Shown: positions 9,066-16,805 of the stretch, piece by piece
Position numbering within the stretch: position 1 is the first letter of the stretch
Layout of the letters: every line of letters starts with the position of its first letter
Source of the DNA: Chryseosolibacter indicum
GTDB lineage: Bacteria; Bacteroidota; Bacteroidia; Cytophagales; Cyclobacteriaceae
Length of the DNA stretch: 64,000 nt
Reading direction: 5' to 3'
Assembly (NCBI RefSeq): GCF_018598585.1
Contig: NZ_JAHESD010000004.1
Location: 1 to 64,000 of the forward strand
Position numbers and translations under genes: made by a program
Notes under the pieces: model-generated
Told to the model about the DNA's origin: nothing
Database searches by the model: none
The model's input: the letters and a program-made list of their open reading frames with translations, nothing else

Positions 9066-9296
9066 ATGGAGTATTTCAATTCATTGCCGATTACTGAAAA
9101 AAGGAAATTTCTTTGGACTAATGGCCGGTATGTTCTTACCACTGATTTCTATGGATCAAAAGTGAAGCTCTTTTCTTTAAACGCCTCTTTTGTAGAAGTC
9201 TATTATCATCCTGTGGAAAAAAAGGTAATGCGAATTTCTGTTGCTAACGATGGTGATTTAAAGAAGCATTTACATGGGGTTACAATTCCAATTTGA
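9066..9296 (+). CDS. Small protein of unknown function (76 aa)
   Basis: A 76-residue soluble protein with no signal peptide. The sequence has short strands (RYVLTTDFYGSKVKLFSL, FVEVYYHPVEKKVMRISV), giving a small beta-rich fold of a kind seen in many unannotated Bacteroidota proteins. I cannot name the family. Support that it is real: an exact TAnnTTTG element 22 bases before the ATG, a strong hairpin terminator 30 bases after the stop, and no better frame on either strand. It is monocistronic and role unknown. Confidence 0.65.
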   Translation: MEYFNSLPITEKRKFLWTNGRYVLTTDFYGSKVKLFSLNASFVEVYYHPVEKKVMRISVANDGDLKKHLHGVTIPI

Positions 9297-9325
9297 TTTA
9301 CGTAAAGCTTGCTAATCCCTCTACA

Positions 9326-9366
9326 GGTAGAAGTATGGTTATAATCCAGCTTCTACCAAGTTTTTA
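9326..9366 (+). terminator. Intrinsic terminator after the 76-residue gene
   Basis: GGTAGAAG (9326-9333) pairs perfectly with CTTCTACC (9350-9357), followed by AAGTTTTT. It also separates this gene from the convergent MBL-fold gene that ends at 9381. Confidence 0.75.
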
Positions 9367-9380
9367 ACAAGTTCTTTACG

Positions 9381-10484
9381 TTAGTATTCCTTCCACCATT
9401 CAGTTGCTGCGGAGTCAACTGCTGCAAATGCAACTCTCTCACCAAGTAAAGGTGTAGTTACTTTTACATTCAGTCTCTCTGCTTCTCGCTTTGCTCGTTG
9501 TATTGGTTCTTTCCAGGGATGCAGTGCTAAAGTAAATTTGCCCCAATGTACCGGCATTAATACCCGAGCTTTAAGATCAATACTTGCTTGTACTGTTTGC
9601 TCTGGCATCATATGAATGTTAGGCCATTGCTTGTCATACTGCCCACATTCAAGCATAGCAATGTCAAATGGACCATACTTTTCTCCTATAACTTTAAACA
9701 CTTCATCGTAACCTGAATCACCTCCAATAAAGATGTTGTGTTGGTCTACCCGAAGAACGTAAGAAGCCCACAGTGTTTTATCACGACTAAAACCACGACC
9801 CGAAAAATGCCTCGCAGGAGTAGCCACTAAACTAAACCCATCAGCTATGGTTATACCTTCCCACCAATCTAATTCTGTAATCTTACGCTTATCTACTCCC
9901 CATTCTTCTAAATGTGCACCTACACCAAGTGGAACACAAAACAACTTTGCCTTTTCTTTTAGATTGGAAATTGTATTGTAATCAAGATGATCATAATGAT
10001 CATGAGAAATGACAATTACATCAAGTTCAGGTAAATCCGCTTCGTTGTAAATCCTCGTGCCTGGATAACTCTTTGAACCTGCATACTGAACTGGCGATGG
10101 TCTGTTGCTAAATATTGGATCTACTAAAATCCGCTTGTCGTTAACTTCCAGTAAATATGTTGAATGGCCGAACCAAATCACGGAAGGTATACCGTTTGTA
10201 TTTTTCTTTAAATCCGTTCTAATGGAAGGCAACGGTCTTTCAGGTTCTCGTCCAATACCTTTTCCGAAAAATTTAATGAATAGTTTGATGTAGGAAGCAT
10301 CCTCAGCAATTGTTGAGGTAACTGCCAGATTTTGAAACTTGCCATCCTTATAGTTTTTGGATTCTTTGATTCTACTAAGTCTTTCTCCGGAAGGCAATTT
10401 GCCAAAAGAAGATTGTTGCATAAATAAAAAGGTAATTGTTGCCAGGAAAATTATAACTATGAGAAAATATTTTATGAGCCTCAT
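9381..10484 (-). CDS. MBL-fold metallo-hydrolase, NAPE-PLD/RomA-like
   Basis: A 367-residue metallo-beta-lactamase-fold hydrolase anchored by an N-terminal hydrophobic segment (LIKYFLIVIIFLATITFLFM). Metal-binding motif HDHYDHLD follows IDVIVISHD-type sequence; further ligands are likely in ARHFSGRG, GGDSGYD and MPVHWGKF. The order matches the family of N-acyl-phosphatidylethanolamine phospholipase D, RomA and UlaG-like proteins. The bacterial substrates are mostly unknown. I take ATG 10484, which begins the hydrophobic segment, over an in-frame TTG at 10511. The active domain should face the periplasm. No cotranscribed partner; the TMEM175 gene lies 90 bases upstream on the same strand. Confidence 0.85.
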   Translation of the reverse strand: MRLIKYFLIVIIFLATITFLFMQQSSFGKLPSGERLSRIKESKNYKDGKFQNLAVTSTIAEDASYIKLFIKFFGKGIGREPERPLPSIRTDLKKNTNGIPSVIWFGHSTYLLEVNDKRILVDPIFSNRPSPVQYAGSKSYPGTRIYNEADLPELDVIVISHDHYDHLDYNTISNLKEKAKLFCVPLGVGAHLEEWGVDKRKITELDWWEGITIADGFSLVATPARHFSGRGFSRDKTLWASYVLRVDQHNIFIGGDSGYDEVFKVIGEKYGPFDIAMLECGQYDKQWPNIHMMPEQTVQASIDLKARVLMPVHWGKFTLALHPWKEPIQRAKREAERLNVKVTTPLLGERVAFAAVDSAATEWWKEY

Positions 10485-10576
10485 GTGAATGTAGACGCTT
10501 CTGGAACTCAAAATATTTTAAAAGATGTTGAATTATATTTTTCTAAAAGCTCATAGTCGTATACAATACCAATAAG

Positions 10577-11221
10577 TTATTCCTTCTCTGCTATTTTTTC
10601 CGCAAGCTTTTCGTCGTCAACGCCGTCTGGAATAAAGAATATTATAGGTGGAATAACGAAACAGGCAAAAGAAATGTACACACTTATAAAGGCTAAAGGA
10701 ATCGAGATAAGATATGCGACAATCCCTATATAGTTTTTCTTTCTGGCCTTGGATGTCATTCTAAATATCTTTGAGTTTAGATTTTTATCATCTTCTTTAT
10801 GTATTAAAGCCTTTCTTTCCGCATACACGCGCATTACCGATAGTAAAATCGTTGTTAATAGCATAACTCCGCCATAAAGAGCTACTGATAGGGGATCAGA
10901 TGGGTTTGCTCCAATCATAGTGGTTGTTACAGGAATTATGCTTATTATAAAAAGGAAACCGAGATTCTGTATAAGCAATTGTTCATTTGTCTTTTTTAAG
11001 ATGTGAAAGAAGTTGTGGTGGTTTAACCAAAAAATACCAATCATGGTAAAACTCAAAAGATATGCTATTGATTTTGCCAAGGTCTCCTTGTTGTAGAAGT
11101 AGGAATGAGGAGTGACTTCTTTGGCTGAAAAATCTGGTATCAATTCCATTACCATAATAGTGATAATAATCGCCATTACGCTATCACTGAAAGTCTCAAC
11201 TCTTGTAGTGCCAATTTTCAT
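10577..11221 (-). CDS. TMEM175/DUF1211 family membrane protein (putative potassium channel)
   Basis: A 214-residue integral membrane protein. It begins RVETFSDSVMAIIITIMVMEL, the hallmark of TMEM175 proteins: the Arg and FSD motif in helix 1, and the Ile/Thr-rich stretch that forms the pore gate. About six hydrophobic segments follow (for example YLLSFTMIGIFWLNHHNFFHI, IISIIPVTTTMIG, GVMLLTTILLSVM, YIGIVAYLISIPLAFI). Bacterial members form potassium-selective tetrameric channels. The length is normal for a single-repeat bacterial homologue. The tail is charged. The gene may share a transcript with the MBL-fold gene on its 3' side, but a 92-base gap leaves this open. Confidence 0.88.
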   Translation of the reverse strand: MKIGTTRVETFSDSVMAIIITIMVMELIPDFSAKEVTPHSYFYNKETLAKSIAYLLSFTMIGIFWLNHHNFFHILKKTNEQLLIQNLGFLFIISIIPVTTTMIGANPSDPLSVALYGGVMLLTTILLSVMRVYAERKALIHKEDDKNLNSKIFRMTSKARKKNYIGIVAYLISIPLAFISVYISFACFVIPPIIFFIPDGVDDEKLAEKIAEKE

Positions 11222-11624
11222 AACGAAATAACAAAGAACAAGTGTGATTGTTTAGTACCATAATATATCTCAATATAAGCCTACCCAATTCCAAATTGTG
11301 CAAATACTTCAAGTTTAATTAGGCTTTTACCAGCTTCACTTTGTCTGATTTTTATACCATCTGTGGGTTAGATCTATGAAGATACTTTAGTAAAGTGTAT
11401 TTACTGCATGTAAGAAAGTTGTTAAATTCTTAGTCAGAAAATAAGCGCATACTCTTAGCTGGTACTAATAGTCTTTTTTACCCGTCGTTTAAAAGCTTGT
11501 TTTGATGTAAAGTGCCTCTCAGATAAGAAAACCTGTAATATTGTGAAATGCAATAAAAGTGCGTTTTTAAAGGTGTTTCAATCGTTTACATTGTCCACCT
11601 TTGACTATTATAAAGCCCAATCGT
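11222..11624. other. Divergent intergenic region, no gene recognised
   Basis: About 400 AT-rich bases between the TMEM175 gene (minus) and the sugar-binding protein (plus). It must hold both promoters, but no exact TAnnTTTG was found close to either start. The only symmetry noticed is ACTTTAGTAAAGT at 11384-11396. No reading frame with a credible start and composition was seen. Confidence 0.5.
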
Positions 11625-12614
11625 ATGATACCTTTTAAATTTATCTTTCTCTTTTTCGTTTTCTGGTCAGGTGTTCCAAGCCTGCTGAATGCTCAAAAAG
11701 TAGGTCTCCTTATGGATAGTTATATCATTGACAGATGGTATATTGATGAAAAGCTTTTTACAAGTAAGGTAAAAGAGTTGGGAGGAGAATGTGTTGTTGA
11801 AGTACCCCACGGAGATGCGGATGAGCAGCTTCGTTTGGCAAAGAAACTTATTGAAGATAAGGTTGACGTATTGGTAGTGGTGCCGGTTGATGGACAAAAG
11901 GCAGTGGCAATTGTTGAGGCCGCAAAGCAGGCAGGTATTCCTGTAATTTCGTATGACCGTTTTATCGCAAGCCAGGATGTTTCATTTTATATCTCCTTTG
12001 ATAATGAAAAGGTAGGAAAGCTCCAGGCGCAGTATGCTTTGAGGAAAATGCCTTCTGGAAATTATATTCTTATTAACGGACCTGTTTCAGATAATAACAG
12101 CATAGCTTTTCATAATGGGCAGCTAAGTGTATTGAAGCCTTACGTTGATTCAAAAAAGATAAGGATTGTTGCTGATTTTGTTTTACATGGATGGAGCGAA
12201 TTGGAGGCAATGATGAAAACTGATGAATACCTCACTAATAATAAAGCAATACCTAACGTAATTATTGCAGCTAATGACGCAGTTGCCACTGGTGCAATTC
12301 AGGCTTTGCCCGAGGAGCTTGTCTCTAAGGTAATCGTTACTGGTCAGGATGCTGATCGTACTTCATTGAAAAATATCATAGCAGGTAAGCAGTCAATGAC
12401 AATCTACAAACCCATAAAACCGCTTGCTACCAAAGCAGCTGAAATAGCTATACAGCTTGCTAAGGGTGAGCATGCACAAGGTACAAAACTAAAATTTAAC
12501 GGGATTGAAGTTGATGCTATTTTACTTGAACCTATTGTCGTGGATAAAACAAATTACAAGGAAACGGTAGTGAAAGATGGCCATATTTCTTTAGCCGAGC
12601 TTGCAGGAAAGTAA
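11625..12614 (+). CDS. Periplasmic sugar-binding protein, XylF-like, orphan
   Basis: A 329-residue type 1 periplasmic binding protein with signal peptide (MIPFKFIFLFFVFWSGVPSLLNAQ). The two-lobe pattern is clear: KVGLLMDSYIIDRWYIDEK, then DVLVVVPVDGQKAVAIVEAA, GIPVISYDRFI, NYILINGP, IIAANDAVATGAIQAL and VTGQDADRTSLKNI. These segments closely parallel the D-xylose-binding protein XylF, where the SYDR and GQDAD motifs contact the sugar. No ABC ATPase or permease gene lies nearby, so it may feed a remote transporter or present ligand to a sensor. ATG 11625 is chosen over TTG 11601. A five-carbon sugar ligand is inference; it sits 5 kb from the PUL, whose GH31 enzyme could release xylose. Confidence 0.82.
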   Translation: MIPFKFIFLFFVFWSGVPSLLNAQKVGLLMDSYIIDRWYIDEKLFTSKVKELGGECVVEVPHGDADEQLRLAKKLIEDKVDVLVVVPVDGQKAVAIVEAAKQAGIPVISYDRFIASQDVSFYISFDNEKVGKLQAQYALRKMPSGNYILINGPVSDNNSIAFHNGQLSVLKPYVDSKKIRIVADFVLHGWSELEAMMKTDEYLTNNKAIPNVIIAANDAVATGAIQALPEELVSKVIVTGQDADRTSLKNIIAGKQSMTIYKPIKPLATKAAEIAIQLAKGEHAQGTKLKFNGIEVDAILLEPIVVDKTNYKETVVKDGHISLAELAGK

Positions 12615-12724
12615 ATAGTATATTAAATGCTCACCAGTTGAAGGATGGACAAACAGGGTACTTCCTTTTTTATTTTCTCAATAGAAATATTGCCGTATTA
12701 TTGTTGTAGTTAAAACGAATTAAC

Positions 12725-13489
12725 ATGTCTATAACAACTCATGCAGAACTTCTGGGAATAACAAGAGTAAGTGATGTAGTAGGTGATACATTAAAACAAA
12801 TGCGTGAGTATGCACGCCCTGGAATGTCAACCAAAGAGCTTGACGACTTTGGGAGATCTCTATTACAAAAATATGGAGCACAGTCTGCACCCAAATTAAT
12901 GTATGGTTTTCCAGGTTGGACATGCATTAGCATCAACAACGAAGTTGCTCACGGCATTCCTTCCGCAAAGGTAATTCTAAAGGAAGGTGACCTTGTTAAC
13001 ATTGATGTTTCAGCTGAACTCGATGGTTTCTTTGCTGATAATGGTGGCTCATTTATCTTGGGAAACGACAAGCGCAACCTTTCCCCGCTAATTGAAACTT
13101 CCAAACGCTTGTTGATGGAGGCAATAGGTTGTATAAGAGGAGGAGTAAGAATATCAGAGATTGGAAGACATATTGAAACAGAAGCAAGGCGCTCCGGGTT
13201 TAAAGTGATAAAAAACCTGGTAGGTCATGGAATCGGTAGAAGCCTTCATGAAGAACCTTCTGAAATTCCATGCTTTCACGACAGGAATAATATGAGGCGT
13301 TTTAAAAAGAACTCGGTTGTGGCCATCGAAACTTTTATATCTACAGGAGCTTCTTATGCAGCAGAAAAAGGTGATGGTTGGACATATATTACCAGAGATG
13401 GAAGTTTTGTTGCTCAGCACGAACACACAATTCTAATTACAGATACACATCCAGTTATTCTTACAGAAAAGAATGATATTACCTTTTAA
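12725..13489 (+). CDS. map: Type I methionine aminopeptidase
   Basis: A 254-residue enzyme that removes the initiator methionine from nascent proteins. All expected residues are present at E. coli-like spacing: His77 (substrate), metal ligands Asp94, Asp105, His168 (GHGIG), Glu202 (IETF) and Glu233 (EHTI). It lacks the N-terminal zinc-finger extension of type Ib/c forms. In Bacteroidota the essential map gene usually sits in the ribosomal protein operon; this copy stands alone between an orphan binding protein and an oxidoreductase, so it may be a second paralogue. Monocistronic, beginning 110 bases after the previous gene. Confidence 0.92.
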   Translation: MSITTHAELLGITRVSDVVGDTLKQMREYARPGMSTKELDDFGRSLLQKYGAQSAPKLMYGFPGWTCISINNEVAHGIPSAKVILKEGDLVNIDVSAELDGFFADNGGSFILGNDKRNLSPLIETSKRLLMEAIGCIRGGVRISEIGRHIETEARRSGFKVIKNLVGHGIGRSLHEEPSEIPCFHDRNNMRRFKKNSVVAIETFISTGASYAAEKGDGWTYITRDGSFVAQHEHTILITDTHPVILTEKNDITF

Positions 13490-13596
13490 AATCTGATATC
13501 AACTTTCTTTTTTGAAAGCAGGTAGTAATACTATCATAAGAATCGGGAACAGCTTTTGTTTGCATCTACATTAGTTGTAGTATAAGCAGATTCACA

Positions 13597-14532
13597 ATGA
13601 AAGCAATTATTATTCAAGATTTTGGTGGTGTAGATAAGTTAGTGACAACGGATGTGACCACGCCGTCAATTAAAAATGATGAAGTTCTGGTGCAGGTAAA
13701 AGCAATAAGTATAAATCCGGTTGATGTAAAGTCAAGGGCAAGCGGAGGTGTTTTGCGCACGATTACAGAAAGACCCCTTATACTCGGCTGGGATATAGCA
13801 GGCATTGTTGTTGAGGTTGGTGGTCAAGTCAAAAATTTTAAGAAGGGTGATTCAGTATTTGGAATGGTTAACTTTCCAGGACACGCCAAAGCCTATGCGG
13901 AGTTTGTAACGGCCCCTGCCTCACACCTTACTCATAAACCTGCAAATATTTCTTTTGAAGAAGCAGCTGCCGCTACCCTCGCAGCGCTCACAGCATGGCA
14001 AGCTTTCACTGTGCATGCTAAAGTAACCAAAGGTGACAAAGTTCTTATCCATGCAGCTTCCGGAGGTGTGGGTCATTATGCTGTTCAGCTTGCAAAACAC
14101 TTCGGTGCCTATGTAATTGGAACTTCATCAGCGAAGAACAGAGATTTTGTGTTAAACCTGGGGGCTGACGAGCATTTAGACTATCAAACAAAGCCATTTG
14201 AAGAGTCAGTTGCCGATGTTGATGTCGTATTGGATTCGCTCGGGCCGGATAATCTTAAAAAGTCTATTACAGTAACACGCAAAGGGGGCACCGTTGTAAG
14301 CATTCTTGGATTTGCAGAACATTTGAAAGATGAGGCAAAAAATAAAGGGGTAAACGGCAAGCCTTTTCTGGTTTCTTCTAATGGCAATGACATGGAAGCA
14401 CTTGCGGACTTAATGGCACGCGGAATTCTTCGTTCTCATGTATCTAAGACTTTTACTTTCAATCAGATGCGTGACGCTCATCTGGAGGTTGAGTCAGGCA
14501 GAGTGGTAGGAAAGGTAGTTGTTACCCTGTAA
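13597..14532 (+). CDS. NADP-dependent quinone-oxidoreductase-like enzyme (zinc-free MDR)
   Basis: A 311-residue medium-chain dehydrogenase/reductase. The N-terminal GroES-like domain carries VKAISINPVDVKSRASGG and GWDIAGIVVEVG. The Rossmann domain carries LIHAASGGVGHYAVQLAKHFGAYVIGTSSA, with the AxxGGVG nucleotide loop that selects NADPH in zeta-crystallin-type enzymes. The catalytic and structural zinc cysteines of alcohol dehydrogenases are absent. Members reduce quinones or activated alkenes; the substrate is not predictable. It precedes the HEAT-like gene by 38 bases and the two may be cotranscribed. Confidence 0.88.
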   Translation: MKAIIIQDFGGVDKLVTTDVTTPSIKNDEVLVQVKAISINPVDVKSRASGGVLRTITERPLILGWDIAGIVVEVGGQVKNFKKGDSVFGMVNFPGHAKAYAEFVTAPASHLTHKPANISFEEAAAATLAALTAWQAFTVHAKVTKGDKVLIHAASGGVGHYAVQLAKHFGAYVIGTSSAKNRDFVLNLGADEHLDYQTKPFEESVADVDVVLDSLGPDNLKKSITVTRKGGTVVSILGFAEHLKDEAKNKGVNGKPFLVSSNGNDMEALADLMARGILRSHVSKTFTFNQMRDAHLEVESGRVVGKVVVTL

Positions 14533-14570
14533 TTACTTCGTTGAACTAATCCAATGTAAGTAATAACATC

Positions 14571-15080
14571 ATGACCACCGCCTTCACAGAATTATTGCTG
14601 GGCAAAGATCTTCGCTCTATCTCGAGAAGCAAAGAAGTAATTGGCTTGGTATATGATCAGGCAAGCTTTGACGAATTGTTTGGCCTTTTATTCCATCACG
14701 AAAGACTTCTGATCATTCGCGCGGCTGATGCGGTGGAGAAAATCACCAGGCACAGACCGGAATTTCTTGAGCCCCACAAAACACAATTACTTAGTTTGCT
14801 ACATGGATCAGTACATAAAGAACTTAAGTGGCACATAGCTCAACTCATTCCGCGTGTTAAGCTTACAATTGACGAAGCTGCAGATGTATGGCACACCCTT
14901 TCTTATTGGCTACTTAATCCTAACGAAAGCAAAATAGTAAGGGTAAATGCACTTCAGGGATTATATGATTTTGCAAAGCAATACCCTGAACTTGAGCATA
15001 AGTTAGCAGAAGAGGTGCAGCACGTACGGCATGAACAAATCCCTTCTTTGCAAGCCCGCATTCGAAAACTTAAATTATAA
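14571..15080 (+). CDS. Small all-helical HEAT-repeat-like protein
   Basis: A 169-residue cytoplasmic protein built only of amphipathic helices. About four helix pairs can be seen (ASFDELFGLLFHHERLLIIRAADAVEKI; LLSLLHGSVHKELKWHIAQLIPRV; VRVNALQGLYDFAKQYPEL), with spacing like HEAT/ARM repeats that bind protein or nucleic acid partners. No catalytic motif is visible. I do not recognise a named family. It begins 38 bases after the oxidoreductase stop. Confidence 0.7.
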   Translation: MTTAFTELLLGKDLRSISRSKEVIGLVYDQASFDELFGLLFHHERLLIIRAADAVEKITRHRPEFLEPHKTQLLSLLHGSVHKELKWHIAQLIPRVKLTIDEAADVWHTLSYWLLNPNESKIVRVNALQGLYDFAKQYPELEHKLAEEVQHVRHEQIPSLQARIRKLKL

Positions 15081-15176
15081 TAACGAAAACTGACTTTTGT
15101 CATACATTCTGTTGATGGGTATCATACCATGAAACAGTAAGTGGCAGTACGTTTGCTCAATAAACTATACATTTAA

Positions 15177-16616
15177 ATGAGCATACTGAAACAGTGTTTA
15201 CCTTCGATAGCATGCAGAATGCTATTGCTGTTTTTGCTAATGCTTTTTATTGCTACTGCGTGTCAGTCTGTAACATCAATAACATCATCATTTAAGCTTT
15301 CAAGCTATCCTGTATTTCTACCGTTAGATACCACGCATTATGTTTACAAAGGACTGAAAAACAGGAAAGCAGTTTTTAAGTTCTATAGGCAAAATAATTT
15401 TCTCGCTGTATGGAGAAATGATGATAGCATTTTCGCAGTAAGTGATTCTTTAATTCAATTTATTACAACTATTCGCAGGGCAGGTTTACTGCGCCAGCAT
15501 TATCACCATGCAGATATAACGAACTTGTATGCTAAAGATGATAGTATATCTAAAATCCGTTTCGATATATTGTTGACAGATGCTTTCTTAAAAATTGTGT
15601 CTGACGTTCATAAAGGCAGACTAACCAAGTCCGATAACAAATTGGATAGCGTATCAATTATAACATTGAAGGGAGTTTTTAAAAGGGGAAGTGTAAGAAA
15701 GGCAATAGAGGCGTTTGAACCACAGCATGAGCAATACCTTCAGTTAAAGCTGACTCTTAACAATCTGCTTCAGTCTTTATCAGAACCACAACATGAGCTG
15801 TTGCTGGGGGGCAACACAACAGATTCACTTCAAACATTTAAAGTAATTCAAACTTTAGAGATAAATATGGATCGATGGCGGGCTGAGCGTACAGTACTTG
15901 GCTCGCCTCGTGTATGGGTCAATATTCCTTCTTATGAGCTGAAGGTTTTAGATGGCGAGCAGGAGGTGCTTAATTCTAAAGTAATTGTCGGAAAACCATC
16001 AACACCAACACCCATACTCAGTAGTAATATCGACTGCTTTATACTATATCCTTATTGGCATGTGCCGCGAAAGATAACTGTAGAAGAGTTCCTTCCGGCC
16101 ATTCAAAAAGATACGATGTTTCTGTTGCGTAATAGGTTTGACGTGCTCGATAAAAAGGGTAACGTGGTAAGTCCATCTTCTGTTGAATGGAGTAGTTATA
16201 CCGCAAGAAATTTTCCCTATAGATTAAGACAAAGAGAGGGAATTGACAATGCTCTTGGCGTTATTAAGTTTAATTTTGATAATCCGTATGCCGTATACCT
16301 TCATGATACAAACAATAAGGCGCTTTTTAAGTGTAACGACAGAGCGCTTAGTCACGGCTGTATACGTGTTGAAAAAGCATTTGAATTGGCGAAGTACCTC
16401 ATACGGGATGAGCCGACCGAAGTGTTAATGAAAATTGATGAGAGTATCCTGCTGAAGAAGCGTAGAACTTTGAATGTTGTTCCTGCCGTTCCTGTATATA
16501 TCCGATACTTAACTTGTGAAATAGTAAACGGAAGACTACTTATCTATCCTGATATTTATAGACTAGACGCCGCTGTTAGAAAGAATATTTATAAGGCCAG
16601 TCCCCTTCCCTTGTAG
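15177..16616 (+). CDS. L,D-transpeptidase, YcbB-like, probable lipoprotein
   Basis: A 479-residue cell-wall enzyme that makes 3-3 crosslinks in peptidoglycan or attaches proteins to it. After a hydrophobic N-terminus ending in lipobox-like IATAC, there is a helical scaffold region (about 60-230). The YkuD domain follows (about 245-420), with VWVNIPSYELKVLDGE, YWHVPRKITVEE and the active-site motif SHGCIR, nucleophile Cys395 and His393. The length and the scaffold before YkuD resemble LdtD/YcbB rather than small YkuD enzymes. The preceding gene ends 96 bases upstream and a terminator follows at 16731, so it is probably transcribed alone. Location is probably periplasmic, membrane-anchored. Confidence 0.9.
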   Translation: MSILKQCLPSIACRMLLLFLLMLFIATACQSVTSITSSFKLSSYPVFLPLDTTHYVYKGLKNRKAVFKFYRQNNFLAVWRNDDSIFAVSDSLIQFITTIRRAGLLRQHYHHADITNLYAKDDSISKIRFDILLTDAFLKIVSDVHKGRLTKSDNKLDSVSIITLKGVFKRGSVRKAIEAFEPQHEQYLQLKLTLNNLLQSLSEPQHELLLGGNTTDSLQTFKVIQTLEINMDRWRAERTVLGSPRVWVNIPSYELKVLDGEQEVLNSKVIVGKPSTPTPILSSNIDCFILYPYWHVPRKITVEEFLPAIQKDTMFLLRNRFDVLDKKGNVVSPSSVEWSSYTARNFPYRLRQREGIDNALGVIKFNFDNPYAVYLHDTNNKALFKCNDRALSHGCIRVEKAFELAKYLIRDEPTEVLMKIDESILLKKRRTLNVVPAVPVYIRYLTCEIVNGRLLIYPDIYRLDAAVRKNIYKASPLPL

Positions 16617-16730
16617 GAGTTTCTGAAGCGCAATGTATTATCGGTATCCCTGAGTTATCCTTAAATAACATTTACTTACATAATTGATCATTGTTACCAG
16701 TAGGTAAATGTTTATATCATACAATGAGAG

Positions 16731-16765
16731 AAAGAATCCTTCGTTTTAAGGGATTCTTTTTTTAT
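16731..16765 (+). terminator. Intrinsic terminator before the hybrid regulator
   Basis: AAAGAATCC (16731-16739) pairs with GGATTCTTT (16751-16759), followed by TTTTATTT. It ends about 40 bases before the regulator ATG, so it either isolates the PUL from the L,D-transpeptidase or acts as a leader attenuator for the regulator. Confidence 0.75.
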
Positions 16766-16805
16766 TTATGTGAGTGAAAGAAGTATACCTTGGAGTGAAA
16801 CAGGA

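Noticed and set aside
16643-16664. TATCCCTGAGT followed by TATCCTTAAAT, two 11-mers before the HTCS
   Set aside because: Resembles the 11-bp repeats but has only two units, too few to separate from chance.
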